Part shown: one piece after another, positions 1 through 7,487 of the stretch
Position numbering within the stretch: position 1 is the first letter of the stretch
How the letters are laid out: each line of letters begins with the position of its first letter
Origin: Lysobacterales bacterium
Lineage (GTDB): Bacteria; Pseudomonadota; Gammaproteobacteria; Xanthomonadales; SZUA-36
Direction of reading: 5' to 3'
Assembly: GCA_013001885.1 (NCBI GenBank)
Contig: JABDLD010000076.1
Span: forward strand, 1 to 50,135
Length of the DNA stretch: 50,135 nt
Made by a program: the position numbers and the translations under genes
The notes under the pieces: model-generated
Seen by the model: only the letters and a program-made list of their open reading frames with translations
Databases searched by the model: none
What the model was told of the DNA's origin: nothing

Positions 1-373
1 TGCCGGTAACCGCATCGGCGTAGCGGCGGGCCCGTGTGGCCGTACCTGAAAGAGTCTGGATAAAGTTCAGCGCGGTTCTTTCGCCGCTGAGTATCGAACG
101 GGCAGGACCTTCAAGCCGGCAAATCTCATCGTCCGGCTGCATGCGGTTCCCGTCACCGGTCCGCCAATGGATCTCTACGGCGGAATCAACCCGGCGAAAC
201 GTTTCTTCAAACCACGGACAGCCTGCCAGCACGGCAGTTTCCCTGCAGATCACCCGGGTCCGGAGTAGCTTTTCTTCCGGAATCAATTCAGCGGTGCGGT
301 CGCCGTCGCCCAGGTCTTCGGCCAGGGCGCGGGATACGTCGTTCGCCACGGCCTCTCGGGGCGGACTGAGCAC
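1..373 (-). CDS. nadC: Nicotinate-nucleotide pyrophosphorylase (quinolinate phosphoribosyltransferase), 5' part only
   Basis: NadC converts quinolinate and PRPP to nicotinate mononucleotide in de novo NAD synthesis. I translated the reverse strand by hand. It gives an N-terminal domain with EDLGDGDRTAELIP, a stretch ending in LEGPARSILSGERTALNF, and QTLSGTATRARRYADAV. These are the standard NadC substrate-binding signatures. The gene runs off the left edge after about 124 codons, so the C-terminal barrel and its catalytic residues are not visible. The likely start is GTG at 373, only one base past the stop of the Trm112-like gene, with AGGA about 9 bases upstream. The two genes probably share a transcript. 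The family call is firm; the exact start is less so. Confidence 0.88.
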   Translation of the reverse strand, partial: MLSPPREAVANDVSRALAEDLGDGDRTAELIPEEKLLRTRVICRETAVLAGCPWFEETFRRVDSAVEIHWRTGDGNRMQPDDEICRLEGPARSILSGERTALNFIQTLSGTATRARRYADAVTG

Positions 374-374
374 T

Positions 375-641
375 TCAGAAATCCTGCAGCTGAGTGGTTC
401 CGATTCCCCGTTCCTCCAGCAGCACCGGAATATCATCGACAACCGGATAGATCACTTTCGAGTCCTCCGTAATAAGCGCTTCGCGCAGCGGTTGATCGAC
501 CTGTTCACCCCTGACGCACTGTACGTTGCCGGCTGAGATGGCGTCATTGAGCGCCTTCAAACGGCTGCCCGGCAATCGCGTGAGCGGCGTCTTGCTGACC
601 GGGCAGCACAGAATTTCCAATAGTTTCCCGTCGATGGGCAT
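375..641 (-). CDS. Trm112-like / UPF0434 small protein
   Basis: An 88-residue protein of the Trm112/YcaR (UPF0434) family. The N-terminal segment LLEILCCPVSKTPL and the C-terminal YPVVDDIPVLL are diagnostic. In eukaryotes and archaea Trm112 is a zinc-containing partner that activates methyltransferases. The bacterial role is poorly defined. Many family members have two CxxC pairs; here only an adjacent Cys pair near residue 12 is obvious, so zinc binding is doubtful. In many gammaproteobacteria this gene sits between lpxK and kdsB. Here nadC follows it immediately, so the neighbourhood is rearranged. ATG at 641 is preceded by GGAG with good spacing. Confidence 0.85.
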   Translation of the reverse strand: MPIDGKLLEILCCPVSKTPLTRLPGSRLKALNDAISAGNVQCVRGEQVDQPLREALITEDSKVIYPVVDDIPVLLEERGIGTTQLQDF

Positions 642-701
642 TTCAAACTCCGAATGAGAAATGATATTTGTAGTTTACGGTACTAGCCGGTTTTCTCACA
701 G

Positions 702-730
702 CTTATTCAGGCTGTTGCGCATGCTACAAT
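702..730 (+). promoter_or_regulatory. Possible purEK promoter
   Basis: TACAAT at 725-730 matches the -10 consensus at five of six positions and lies about 40 bases before the purE GTG. The -35 is poor (TTATTC near 703-708). This is the only promoter-like element I see in the divergent spacer between the Trm112-like gene and purE. No PUR-box-like palindrome was recognised. Confidence 0.3.
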
Positions 731-768
731 ATGCGGCTTGTCTTTTGCGTTTAGCAGGAATCTATAAA

Positions 769-1266
769 GTGAATGAGCAAGTGCTTGTCGGGATCATCAT
801 GGGATCCCAGTCCGATTGGGAAACCATGAAAAATGCCGCAATTACGCTGGACAGCCTGGGGGTCGCCTACGAGACCCGGGTTGTATCCGCCCATCGAACG
901 CCGGACCGGATGTTTGACTACGCTGAAAAGGCCGCCGGACGCGGGTTGCGCGTCATTATTGCCGGAGCAGGCGGCGCAGCTCACCTGCCGGGCATGGTGG
1001 CCGCCAAGACGGTTGTGCCGGTACTTGGCGTCCCGGTTCAGTCGAAGGCTCTGAACGGCCTGGACTCGCTGCTTTCAATCGCCCAGATGCCGGCCGGCAT
1101 ACCGGTCGGTACGCTTGCTATCGGCGCCGCCGGGGCGACCAACGCCGCCTTGCTGGCAGCTGCCATTATCGGGACAACCGAACCCGAAGTGCGCGAGGCG
1201 CTGCAACAGTTCAGGTCGGCGCGTACCGACGCGGTTCTGGCCCACCCCGACCCAAGCAAGGTCTGA
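769..1266 (+). CDS. purE: N5-carboxyaminoimidazole ribonucleotide mutase
   Basis: PurE isomerises N5-CAIR to CAIR in purine synthesis, using the product of PurK. The 165-residue product has class I hallmarks: [10 protein letters not shown] near the N-terminus, SAHRTPDRM around the catalytic His, the glycine-rich [14 protein letters not shown], and [17 protein letters not shown]. The open frame extends upstream to 661, but homology begins just after a GTG at 769, which has AGGA about 10 bases ahead. I therefore choose that start. purK begins 4 bases after the stop, so the two are cotranscribed. Presence of purK supports the two-step bacterial route and argues against a class II AIR carboxylase. 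Confidence 0.95.
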   Translation: MNEQVLVGIIMGSQSDWETMKNAAITLDSLGVAYETRVVSAHRTPDRMFDYAEKAAGRGLRVIIAGAGGAAHLPGMVAAKTVVPVLGVPVQSKALNGLDSLLSIAQMPAGIPVGTLAIGAAGATNAALLAAAIIGTTEPEVREALQQFRSARTDAVLAHPDPSKV

Positions 1267-1270
1267 ATTG

Positions 1271-2425
1271 ATGGCAGACGAAGCCGGATTGACGCCAGGC
1301 GCGGCGGGCCGCATCGGTGTTTTGGGCGGAGGACAACTGGGCAGAATGCTGGGGCTTGCCGGCCTGCCGCTGGGATTCAGTTTCCTTTTCCTCGATCCTT
1401 CTGCTGACGCATGTGCCGGCTCGGTCGGAGATCTTATTCAGGCCGGGTTTTCCGACCCGGAGGCGGCAAGGAAACTCGCCGCAGCGGTCGATGTGGCGAC
1501 TTTTGATTTTGAAAACGTGCCGGAAGCAACCGCAAGGGCCATTCAGAGCACCTGTCCTCTTTACCCGGCGGCAAATGCGCTGGGAGCTGGACAGGACCGC
1601 TCGGCAGAGAAGGCGTTGCTGACCCGCCTGGGCATCCAGGTTCCTCCCTATCACGAGGTTTCCAGCCGGACTGATTTGCTCGAAGGCCTCGACCGGCTGG
1701 GTTACCCGGCCATCCTGAAAACCCGGCGGCTGGGTTACGACGGCAAAGGCCAGGCCCTGTTGCGCGACCCCGAGGATCGCGAGCGCGCCTGGCAAAAACT
1801 GGGAGACTCTGACCTGGTTCTCGAAGCATTCATTCCGTTTGAAGCGGAATGCTCGCTCGTCGCTGTGCGCGGGCAGGATGGCGAAATAAGGGCATGGCCG
1901 CTGACCCGCAACGTTCATTCCAACGGAATCCTGAAGCTCAGCTTGCCGGGCGTATTCGACCAGGCCTTGCAGTCTATGGCCACCGGAAAAATGAGTGCGC
2001 TGATGGAGCACCTGGACTATACCGGCGTCCTGACCATTGAATTTTTTCTGGTCGGGGGTGAGTTGCTGGTGAACGAGTTCGCTCCGCGGGTGCACAACTC
2101 GGGGCACTGGACCATTGACGGCGCTTCCTGCTCACAGTTCGAGAACCACGTGCGCGCCATTGCCGGGTTGCCGCTGGGTGGAACCGGCATGACGGAACAT
2201 TCCCTGATGTTCAACTGGATCGGCGAGATGCCCGACCGGCGGCGGGCACTGCAGATCTCCGGCCTGCATTGGCACGATTACGCCAAATCACCGCGGCCCG
2301 GCCGCAAGATCGGTCACGCAACACTCACCGCGCCATCCCTCGAAGACCTGCAGGCCAAAGCTGTTGACCTTGCCCGTATTGCAGGCGGGGAGTTTCCAGC
2401 CCTGCTAGAGACTATTTTCGATTAG
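1271..2425 (+). CDS. purK: N5-carboxyaminoimidazole ribonucleotide synthase
   Basis: PurK is an ATP-grasp ligase that makes N5-CAIR from AIR, ATP and bicarbonate. It feeds PurE, encoded just upstream. The protein has 384 residues from ATG 1271. IGVLGGGQLGRML opens the N-terminal nucleotide-binding fold. DVATFDFENVP follows, then the ATP-grasp core with YPAILKTRRLGYDGKGQ, and a C-terminal NEFAPRVHNSGHWTIDG metal/substrate signature. The frame stays open to 1115, but that part overlaps purE and has no homology. The 3' end overlaps the convergent aminotransferase gene by 21 bases. Confidence 0.95.
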   Translation: MADEAGLTPGAAGRIGVLGGGQLGRMLGLAGLPLGFSFLFLDPSADACAGSVGDLIQAGFSDPEAARKLAAAVDVATFDFENVPEATARAIQSTCPLYPAANALGAGQDRSAEKALLTRLGIQVPPYHEVSSRTDLLEGLDRLGYPAILKTRRLGYDGKGQALLRDPEDRERAWQKLGDSDLVLEAFIPFEAECSLVAVRGQDGEIRAWPLTRNVHSNGILKLSLPGVFDQALQSMATGKMSALMEHLDYTGVLTIEFFLVGGELLVNEFAPRVHNSGHWTIDGASCSQFENHVRAIAGLPLGGTGMTEHSLMFNWIGEMPDRRRALQISGLHWHDYAKSPRPGRKIGHATLTAPSLEDLQAKAVDLARIAGGEFPALLETIFD

Positions 2426-3574
2426 GGAGCAGACGACGTCCACGATTTGGCCGGCCTGATCTTCGTCTATGATCAGCGGCGGTAGAAGACGAATGACACG
2501 GTCCTGTGTCACGTTCAACAGCACACGCTGCTCAAGGGCCCGTTGACGCAGATGGTTTGCATCCGCATTCAGCTCAATACCGATCATCAGCCCCTTGCCG
2601 CGGATGTCCTGTACCCGCTCATCTGCGCCGAGCCGGCGGCGAAACGCGTTCAGTAACATGTCGCCTGACGCGGCCGCCCGCCCGCAGAGGTTTTCCTCCC
2701 GCATGATGTCAAGGACCGCACAGGCGGTGCGAGAGACCAGTGGATTGCCGCCAAAGGTAGATCCGTGGCGTCCGGGCGTCAAGACTTCCGCGGCAGCCCC
2801 GCGGGCGGCGCAGGCGCCGATGGGCAAGCCATTGCCCAGCGCTTTTGCGGTGGTGAGTACATCGGGTTTTACATTTTCGTGCTGATGGGCGTACCACTCT
2901 CCCGTGCGGCACAAGCCTGACTGAATCTCGTCGAACATCAGCAGCCAGCCGTTTTCATCACAGATTTCCCGCAGTTCACAAAGGTAACCCGGAGGCGGAA
3001 CACGAATGCCGGCCTCGCCCTGGATGGGTTCAACCAGCACGGCGGTGATTTCGTTTGCGCTTGTTGCAATCTTTCGGATCACGCCGGTGTCTCCAAAAGG
3101 CGCCCTGACAAACCCGCTGACCAGGGGTTCAAAGCCGGCCCGCACCTTGCGGCTGGCCGTGGCCGAAAGCGCGGCCATCGTGCGCCCATGGAAGCCGTGC
3201 TCCATCACGATCACGCCCGGGTTGGCAAAGCCGCGCTGATGGCCGGCGACCCGGGATATTTTGAAGGCGCACTCGATGGCCTCCGCACCGGAGTTGCCAA
3301 AAAAGACCCGGTCCAGCCCGGATACATCAGCGACGAGTTCTGCGAGTTTTTCCTGCCAGGGAATCTGCACCAGGTTGCCGGTATGAATGAGCCTGCCTGC
3401 CTGGTCTGCGATAACCTCCGCCACTTTCGGGTGGGCGTGGCCGAGTGCGCAGACCCCAAGGCCGCTGATCGCGTCCAGGTACCTGTTGCCATCCTCATCC
3501 CACAGCCAGGCGCCTTCTCCCCGGACGAAGGCAACCGGCAGCGGCGCATAGGTGTTCATCAATTTGCTGTTCAT
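2405..3574 (-). CDS. argD: Acetylornithine/succinyldiaminopimelate-type aminotransferase
   Basis: A class III PLP-dependent aminotransferase of 389 residues, usual for ArgD. Visible signatures are NSGAEAIECAFK near 94-105, MEHGFHGRT, LLMFDEIQSG with the PLP-contacting Asp215, and TTAKALGNGLP with the Schiff-base lysine at 244. The likely role is N-acetylornithine formation in arginine synthesis and possibly the matching step in lysine synthesis. Related ornithine or putrescine aminotransferases cannot be fully excluded by reading alone. ATG 3574 has a strong GGGAGGA upstream. RNase T lies 12 bases upstream on the same strand. The 3' end overlaps purK tail to tail. Confidence 0.85.
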   Translation of the reverse strand: MNSKLMNTYAPLPVAFVRGEGAWLWDEDGNRYLDAISGLGVCALGHAHPKVAEVIADQAGRLIHTGNLVQIPWQEKLAELVADVSGLDRVFFGNSGAEAIECAFKISRVAGHQRGFANPGVIVMEHGFHGRTMAALSATASRKVRAGFEPLVSGFVRAPFGDTGVIRKIATSANEITAVLVEPIQGEAGIRVPPPGYLCELREICDENGWLLMFDEIQSGLCRTGEWYAHQHENVKPDVLTTAKALGNGLPIGACAARGAAAEVLTPGRHGSTFGGNPLVSRTACAVLDIMREENLCGRAAASGDMLLNAFRRRLGADERVQDIRGKGLMIGIELNADANHLRQRALEQRVLLNVTQDRVIRLLPPLIIDEDQAGQIVDVVCSLIENSL

Positions 3575-3586
3575 GGTTCCTCCCGC

Positions 3587-4192
3587 TCAAAATCCGGTCA
3601 GGATTTTCCAGCGGTTGACGATGGCGCAAAACAGGGCGGCGGTTCGTTCTGTGTCGTAAAGAGCTGAATGCGCGTTGGATTCGTTCCATTCCAGACCGGC
3701 GGCCTGCACGGCGCGTGACAGAACGGTTTGTCCAAAGGCCAGCCCGGCCAGTGTGGCGGTATCGAAGGAGCTGAATGGATGGAAGGGGCTGCGCTTGAAT
3801 TCAGTCCGGTCGATAGCAGCATTCAGAAACGACAGGTCAAAAAAGGAGTTGTGTCCCACCAGTATGGCCCGCTGACAGCCGGTGGCTCTGACTTCCTGCC
3901 GTACCGGCTGGAATGCCTGTCTCAATGCCTCTTTCTCCGGCAGCGCATTTCGAAACGGGCTGTCCAGCTTGATGCCGGTGATTTCAAGCGACTTGGGGCT
4001 GATATGGGCGCCTTCGAAAGGTTCGACGTGCAAGGAAATGGAGTCTGCAATGAACAGGCGCCCGAAATCATCCATTCGGATAATGCACGCAGCGATTTCC
4101 AGCAGCGCGTCTTTTTCACAGTCGAAGCCGCCCGTTTCCACATCAACAACAACGGGAAGGAATCCCCTGAATCGATCAGCAATGCGCGGCAT
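3587..4192 (-). CDS. rnt: Ribonuclease T
   Basis: RNase T is a DEDDh 3'-5' exoribonuclease that trims tRNA and other stable RNA 3' ends. The 201-residue product carries VDVETGGFD (Asp17, Glu19), [10 protein letters not shown] (Asp119) and [13 protein letters not shown] (His175, Asp180). These map onto the E. coli catalytic residues with a constant offset of six, which makes the assignment firm. It is the first gene of a short leftward pair with the ArgD-type gene. A 54-base spacer separates it from the divergent TraB/GumN gene. Confidence 0.95.
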   Translation of the reverse strand: MPRIADRFRGFLPVVVDVETGGFDCEKDALLEIAACIIRMDDFGRLFIADSISLHVEPFEGAHISPKSLEITGIKLDSPFRNALPEKEALRQAFQPVRQEVRATGCQRAILVGHNSFFDLSFLNAAIDRTEFKRSPFHPFSSFDTATLAGLAFGQTVLSRAVQAAGLEWNESNAHSALYDTERTAALFCAIVNRWKILTGF

Positions 4193-4246
4193 GTTGGACC
4201 CCGTTCGTCAAGCATGGGAGGATAAGGGATTGCACCGGAAAATGCC

Positions 4247-5212
4247 ATGAAGACAAGCAGCAGCACACGACATCGACTGTTTATATGGGGCATGGCCCTG
4301 CTCGCCCTGCTCAGTCCTGCCGCGGCGACGGGCAGCGACCGCGTATCCGCCGAAACGGATTCGGCCTTGTTCTGGTCGATAAGCCGCAACGGGAAACCGG
4401 CGGGCTACCTGCTGGGTACGATTCACAGCGAAGATCCCAGGGTGCTTGATTTTTCCACGGCCCTGGTTGAGGTAATGACGACAAACCAGGTTTTTGCGAT
4501 GGAAATGGTTCCGGACCTGCCCACGCTGCAGCGTCTGACCGAATACATGCAGTACCAGGACGGAACCGGTTTGGAGAGCCGGATCGGGGCAGAGCGTTTC
4601 AGCCGACTTCAGGTTGCGCTTACCCCTTACCGTGTCCCGTCGGATTGGATCGCCCGGATGAAAGTCTGGGCCGCAATGATGACATTGAGCATCCCCCCTC
4701 CTGAATCCGGCTTTTTCATGGATTTTTCACTGTCCCTGCGTGCGGCGGGTGCGGGGCTTCGGGTTACCGGGCTGGAAACACTGGAGCAGCAATTGGCCTT
4801 CCTGGAAGACATGCCGATGCAGCAGCAACTTGCGCTTCTCGACCAGGCGCTGGCCGAATACCATCGTGTCGATGAAGTGCACAAGCAGATGGTGACCAGT
4901 TACCTTCAGGGAGATGTCCGCGAACTGAAATTTCAGGCCGAGGAACAGATGGCGCAGTTGGATCCTGATACCAGGCAATACTTCATGCGCGAGGGTATCG
5001 ACCGTCGCAACCAGAGAATGATGCAGTCCCTGCTGCCGCTGCTGGCGAAGGAACAGGTATTCACCGCCGTTGGCGCACTACACCTGCCGGGAGAGTTCGG
5101 ACTGATCCGCCTGCTGCGGGCCCAGGGCTACGACCTGAGCCCCTTGCCGTTACCGCTCAACGCCGCAGCGCAGGCGTCAAGCCAAGAACCAGCGCAAGCG
5201 CAAAACAGGTGA
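4247..5212 (+). CDS. Secreted TraB/GumN (TIKI-like) family protein
   Basis: A 321-residue protein with an N-terminal signal peptide (hydrophobic core about residues 12-27). It belongs to the TraB/GumN fold, which includes the eukaryotic TIKI metalloproteases. Both characteristic GxxH motifs are present: GTIH at 57-60 and GALH near the C-terminus in AVGALHLPGEFGL. Glu85 in FAMEM is a likely metal-site residue. The bacterial function is not well established; a periplasmic peptidase role is an inference from the fold. The last 56 bases overlap the 3' end of the convergent DoxX-like gene, and the final 20 residues are low-complexity Ala/Gln. Confidence 0.82.
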   Translation: MKTSSSTRHRLFIWGMALLALLSPAAATGSDRVSAETDSALFWSISRNGKPAGYLLGTIHSEDPRVLDFSTALVEVMTTNQVFAMEMVPDLPTLQRLTEYMQYQDGTGLESRIGAERFSRLQVALTPYRVPSDWIARMKVWAAMMTLSIPPPESGFFMDFSLSLRAAGAGLRVTGLETLEQQLAFLEDMPMQQQLALLDQALAEYHRVDEVHKQMVTSYLQGDVRELKFQAEEQMAQLDPDTRQYFMREGIDRRNQRMMQSLLPLLAKEQVFTAVGALHLPGEFGLIRLLRAQGYDLSPLPLPLNAAAQASSQEPAQAQNR

Positions 5213-5816
5213 TGCCCCAGGCGGGCTCAAGGAAATATGTGGCAATTCCGAGCACGGCGAACATCAGTGCTGCGGCGATGCCGTCACCGAACCGGTCGCC
5301 GATGAAGCTCTCACGTCCGGTCATTTTCAACAGCAAGTGATCGAGGCTGATTTTTCCTCCGCCGTGGAAAATCAGCGGCAACAGGATCACCACGAAGAGC
5401 AACGGCAGCTTGAAGTTACCGGCACCCTCTGGCGTGATCACGTAGCCCTTCCACAGTTCCTGCAGCGAACCCCATTCAGCAGGCCAGTGCACGGCGGCCG
5501 TGGCCACCACGGTGATCACCAGCAGCGACACGGCGGCGAAACGGGTAAACAGCCCGAACAGAATCATGACGGCAAAAATCAGTTCCCCCCAGGTAGCCGC
5601 CAACCAGTTCAGATCGACGGAAACAAGGTTTAAGGGCCAGGGGAAACCACGCTGCCAGTCGGCCCAGGGGATTTCAGCGAACCAGTTTTCGCCGCGCAGC
5701 TTCGTGATTCCGGATTCCCAGAATTCCCAAAACATGATCAGACGCAGTACCAGCGGCCACAAATAGTCTCCTGAAGTGCGCAGCCTGGCCGTCAGGTTGT
5801 CATAGGTATCGAACAT
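5157..5816 (-). CDS. hvfX: DoxX-like membrane protein of the hvf/bufferin operon
   Basis: A 219-residue protein with at least four hydrophobic segments: around LVLRLIMFWEFWESG, a central WGELIFAVMILFGLF stretch, LPLLFVVILLPLI, and two near the C-terminus. This is the DoxX architecture. It is the fourth gene of an operon with a Cys-repeat peptide, a DUF692 maturase and a DUF2063 protein, a position taken by a DoxX-like gene in known hvf clusters. Its biochemical role there is unknown. I start it at ATG 5816, five bases past the hvfC stop, with AGAGGA upstream. A longer frame to 5861 would run back into hvfC. The 3' end overlaps the TraB/GumN gene. Confidence 0.8.
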   Translation of the reverse strand: MFDTYDNLTARLRTSGDYLWPLVLRLIMFWEFWESGITKLRGENWFAEIPWADWQRGFPWPLNLVSVDLNWLAATWGELIFAVMILFGLFTRFAAVSLLVITVVATAAVHWPAEWGSLQELWKGYVITPEGAGNFKLPLLFVVILLPLIFHGGGKISLDHLLLKMTGRESFIGDRFGDGIAAALMFAVLGIATYFLEPAWGITCFALALVLGLTPALRR

Positions 5817-5821
5817 CCTGT

Positions 5822-6601
5822 TTATCCTCTGGTTCCGAGTAAAATATCTTTCCGGTTCCAATCTTCCAGCAGCTGCTTTCCGGCTGAAATCACCTGGGCA
5901 GGATCCGGATGCCCAATGGCTTCGCTTACCTGCAATAGCAGTTGCCGCCCGGCAGCCCCGGAGTTTTTTTGCATGAACTCAAGCAAGAGCCGGCTGACAT
6001 CATTGAGCTGCATGAATTTCACCGCGCCATCCCGGTTTCGGTAGACCAGGAGGTGCGTGGCTTCCTCCGGCGGCTCCGTGGGTTGATATCCGGGCTTGAT
6101 CCGGTGCACCGGGTAACGGTAGCTCAGGGGCCAGGCCAGGGGTGAAAGCACCGGGGTTTCGTCCAACAGATTGCCAACAGATTTTGCCGGTATACCCTCT
6201 ATTTCGCGTTCATCGATCGAAAGCGCCAGTTCCACCCATTCGTAGTGGGCCAGTTCGAGCAGGAAACCCGGGTCTTCCGGCCCGGACTCGCGGCCGTCCT
6301 GCAGGTAGCGTAGAAATTCCTTTGCCACCTCGGGGAACAGTGGCGTCTGGCAACGGTGTTCAGAATAGAATTCCCGGATCAGTTTTTTCCAGCCATTTTC
6401 GCCGTACAACGCGCGCAAGACCGGAAAGTTGCTGGCCAGTAGTGACTGGATGTTGTTGAAAAACAGCTCGCGGTAGATCTTCATCCGGCGGTCTTCGATA
6501 CCGTCGGGGGCAGCATTGTTTTTCGGATCCCTGATGTGGGCCGCAAAAGAATCCTGCAGCTTTTGCAGCCGGTCAGGCGTGTTTTCTGTCGGCTTGGTCA
6601 T
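5822..6601 (-). CDS. hvfC: DUF2063 partner protein of the MNIO peptide maturase
   Basis: A 259-residue protein with the DUF2063 layout. The N-terminal part is helical ([12 protein letters not shown], then [20 protein letters not shown]), the middle contains [13 protein letters not shown], and the C-terminal part is mainly beta with [19 protein letters not shown]. In related systems this protein binds the precursor peptide and forms a complex with the DUF692 iron enzyme, presenting the core to it. Its start overlaps the end of hvfB by 29 bases, so translation is probably coupled. The family assignment is from pattern and context, and both agree. Confidence 0.88.
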   Translation of the reverse strand: MTKPTENTPDRLQKLQDSFAAHIRDPKNNAAPDGIEDRRMKIYRELFFNNIQSLLASNFPVLRALYGENGWKKLIREFYSEHRCQTPLFPEVAKEFLRYLQDGRESGPEDPGFLLELAHYEWVELALSIDEREIEGIPAKSVGNLLDETPVLSPLAWPLSYRYPVHRIKPGYQPTEPPEEATHLLVYRNRDGAVKFMQLNDVSRLLLEFMQKNSGAAGRQLLLQVSEAIGHPDPAQVISAGKQLLEDWNRKDILLGTRG

Positions 6602-7448
6602 CGTGCCGGGAGTTCTTCAGGGTCGACCGGTTGTGCTGGAGGCGCTTGATATGGTCGACCTCGCTCATCAGTTCTTCGATCGGGGGCATGTTGAAATCCC
6701 GTTCAAGCAGGGTCGGAAACACGCCAAACGCCCGGTACGCCTCATCCAGTATCTCCCACACGTCAGGAATGACTTCAGCCCCGTGCGTATCGACAATCAG
6801 GTCGTCGGCCTCATTATAGTGACCGGCGATATGGCCATACGCGATCCGCTCGCCGGGGAGTGCGCGAAGGAACTTGATCGGGTCGTAGCCATGATTGACG
6901 CTGTTCACGTAAATGTTGTTTACATCGAGCAACAGGTCGCAATCCGCCTCCTCGAGCACGGCGGTGATGAATTCGATCTCAGCCAGTTCGGCGCCGGGCG
7001 CTGCGTAATACGAAACATTTTCGATTGCGATGCGCCGCTCCAGGATGTCCTGCACCCTGCGTATCCTGCCCGCGACGTGATCGACGGCCTCTGCTGTGAA
7101 TGGGATGGGCATCAGGTCATACAGGTGGCCTTGATCCGTGCAGTAACTCAGATGCTCGCTGTATACCGAAATAGCGAGCTCGTCCAGAAACCGGCGCAAG
7201 CGTTGCACGAAGGTTTCGTCCAGCGGTGAGGGACCGCCCAGCGACAGTGAAAGCCCGTGACAGGCAAACGGCACCTTGGCGGTGAATTCCCGCAATGCCG
7301 CGCCGAACCGTCCGCCAACCGTCATCCAGTTTTCCGGAGCGATCTCCATAAAATCCACCTGCCCCAGCCCGTGCGAACGAAGCGGGCCCAACAGGGCCCG
7401 CCTCAATCCCAGTCCCGCGCCCTCAAGAGGAAAGCGGGCGGGGTTCAT
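6573..7448 (-). CDS. hvfB: DUF692 multinuclear non-haem iron oxidase (MNIO), peptide maturase
   Basis: A 291-residue TIM-barrel protein of the DUF692/MbnB family. These enzymes use two or three iron ions and oxygen to rewrite cysteine residues in ribosomal peptides. The conserved metal-site segments are all present: CHGLSLSLG (63-71), SEHLSY (97-102), IENVSYY (142-148), [11 protein letters not shown] (172-182), HIAGH (206-210), DTHG (220-223) and ERDFN (249-253). The substrate is almost certainly the Cys-repeat peptide encoded 39 bases upstream. The start ATG overlaps the stop of an 11-codon mini-frame as ATGA. No strong ribosome binding site precedes it, so coupling to upstream translation is plausible. 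Confidence 0.92.
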   Translation of the reverse strand: MNPARFPLEGAGLGLRRALLGPLRSHGLGQVDFMEIAPENWMTVGGRFGAALREFTAKVPFACHGLSLSLGGPSPLDETFVQRLRRFLDELAISVYSEHLSYCTDQGHLYDLMPIPFTAEAVDHVAGRIRRVQDILERRIAIENVSYYAAPGAELAEIEFITAVLEEADCDLLLDVNNIYVNSVNHGYDPIKFLRALPGERIAYGHIAGHYNEADDLIVDTHGAEVIPDVWEILDEAYRAFGVFPTLLERDFNMPPIEELMSEVDHIKRLQHNRSTLKNSRHDDQADRKHA

Positions 7449-7487
7449 CGTGCACGTCCGGAGCGGATGCGTTCGGCCATTGGGCGC

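Noticed and set aside
36-536. A 166-codon + strand frame at the left edge
   Set aside because: The reverse strand encodes nadC and the Trm112-like protein with clear motifs; this frame is their shadow.
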